Shown one piece after another: positions 5,091 through 5,275 of a stretch of 5,275 nt of DNA. The notes below the pieces were generated by a model, which saw only the letters and a list, made by a program, of their open reading frames with translations, was not told the DNA's origin and ran no database searches. Both the position numbers and the translations under genes were made by a program. The stretch spans positions 1-5,275 of the forward strand of contig DJYQ01000019.1 of the NCBI GenBank assembly GCA_002450165.1. The letters run 5' to 3'. Each line of letters opens with the position of its first letter. Positions within the stretch are counted from its first letter, which is position 1. Origin of the DNA: Prevotellaceae bacterium UBA6974 (GTDB taxonomy: Bacteria; Bacteroidota; Bacteroidia; Bacteroidales; Bacteroidaceae).

Positions 5091-5126
5091 TAATCACGAA
5101 AAAACAGCCAAATGTTTTGGTGATTA
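5091..5126. repeat. Inverted repeat 1 in the hpf-tRNA gap
   Basis: TAATCAC (5091-5097) pairs with GTGATTA (5120-5126), 7 bp perfect. AAAACA (5101-5106) pairs with TGTTTT (5113-5118), separated from the outer stem by an internal loop of 3 and 1 bases. The hairpin loop is GCCAAA (5107-5112). It begins 3 bases after the hpf stop codon and contains the -33 box of the tRNA promoter. There is no T-run after it, so it is not a standard intrinsic terminator; it could protect an mRNA 3' end or be a protein-binding site. Confidence 0.6.
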
Positions 5127-5146
5127 GAAAAATATGCCTAATTTTG
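5116..5146 (+). promoter_or_regulatory. Promoter of the tRNA cluster
   Basis: TTTG (5116-5119) and TAATTTTG (5139-5146) are 19 bases apart, a full Bacteroides-type promoter. The start site should lie around 5151-5155, leaving a 5' leader of about 12-16 bases before the mature tRNA-Tyr. The -33 region AAATGTTTTG (5110-5119) and the spacing are the same as for rpsU. Confidence 0.85.
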
Positions 5147-5164
5147 CACCCGCAAATAGGCATA
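5133..5164. repeat. Inverted repeat 2 over the -7 box and start site of the tRNA promoter
   Basis: TATGCCTA (5133-5140) and TAGGCATA (5157-5164) are perfect 8-bp inverted arms. Inside them TTTGC (5143-5147) pairs with GCAAA (5152-5156) after a 2-base bulge, around the loop ACCC (5148-5151). The repeat spans the -7 box and the predicted start site and ends 2 bases before tRNA-Tyr. Initiation within it would transcribe only the right half, so for the tRNA promoter it acts, if at all, as DNA. The full hairpin could form only in read-through RNA from hpf. Confidence 0.7.
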
Positions 5165-5166
5165 CC

Positions 5167-5249
5167 GGGTAGGTAGGTAAGTGGTTAAAACGGGCAGACT
5201 GTAAATCTGTTGGCTTGCGCCTTCGGCGGTTCGAATCCGTCCCTGCCCA
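5167..5249 (+). tRNA. tRNA-Tyr (anticodon GTA)
   Basis: An 83-base class II tRNA. The acceptor stem GGGTAGG (5167-5173) pairs with CCTGCCC (5242-5248), with one T-G pair and discriminator A5249. The anticodon loop CTGTAAA (5199-5205) holds GTA at 5201-5203, on a 5-bp stem with one G-T pair. The long variable arm (5211-5224) contains the small stem GGC-TTGC-GCC, as expected for bacterial tRNA-Tyr. The T arm GGCGG/CCGTC encloses TTCGAAT. CCA is not encoded. The D stem looks weak: only 11-24 and 12-23 pair well, with a G-G at 10-25. Confidence 0.96.
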
Positions 5250-5257
5250 CTCAAAAT

Positions 5258-5275
5258 GCGGAAATAGCTCAGTTG
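5258..5275 (+). tRNA. Partial tRNA, probably tRNA-Gly, cut by the window end
   Basis: GCGGAAA followed by TAGCTCAGTTG is the acceptor 5' strand, positions 8-9 and the D arm (A-box-like) of a tRNA, beginning 8 bases after tRNA-Tyr. The anticodon lies outside the window. A GCGG start and the common Tyr-Gly-Thr-tuf order (also seen as tyrU-glyT-thrT-tufB in E. coli) suggest tRNA-Gly, but this is inferred. It is probably processed from the same transcript as tRNA-Tyr. Confidence 0.85.

Overview
The window looks like a core-genome segment from a member of Bacteroidetes, probably order Bacteroidales. Three things point there: start regions that mostly lack Shine-Dalgarno (SD) sequences; promoter boxes of the Bacteroides primary-sigma type (a -7 element TAnnTTTG with TTTG about 19 bases upstream); and the gene order rpsU - xerC-like recombinase - hpf - tRNA-Tyr - tRNA. 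Close protein resemblance to Bacteroides/Prevotella malate dehydrogenase and bS21 supports this. The species cannot be told from the sequence.

Left part (1-2334): a gamma-class carbonic anhydrase-like hexapeptide protein on the minus strand and an M24B Xaa-Pro aminopeptidase on the plus strand are divergently transcribed. They share a 79-base intergenic region carrying two outward-facing TATCTTTG boxes that form a perfect inverted repeat. The aminopeptidase is shorter than usual and has a 6-residue insertion between its two metal-binding aspartates.

Middle (2335-3482): a monocistronic NAD-dependent malate dehydrogenase gene (mdh) ends in a strong intrinsic terminator. In this group the enzyme feeds the oxaloacetate-malate-fumarate-succinate branch.

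Right part (3483-5275): a translation-centred cluster. rpsU (bS21) has its own strong promoter and a hairpin at the predicted 5' end of its mRNA. It is followed by a Xer-type tyrosine recombinase and, 14 bases later, a short ribosome hibernation factor (hpf). A second strong promoter then drives tRNA-Tyr(GTA) and a tRNA cut by the window edge, probably tRNA-Gly. In many genomes such a tRNA cluster leads into tuf; that gene would lie outside this window. The two translation-linked promoters share a 10-base -33 region, identical spacing and a palindromic TTTGC-GCAAA around the start site.

I see no mobile element, CRISPR array, defence island or wholly new gene system. The best leads are regulatory. 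hpf carries a clear GGAGG Shine-Dalgarno while rpsU in the same cluster has none, in a phylum where bS21 is known to help hide the anti-Shine-Dalgarno. Two consecutive inverted repeats also fill nearly the whole hpf-tRNA gap. No gene-free stretch exceeds 300 bases.
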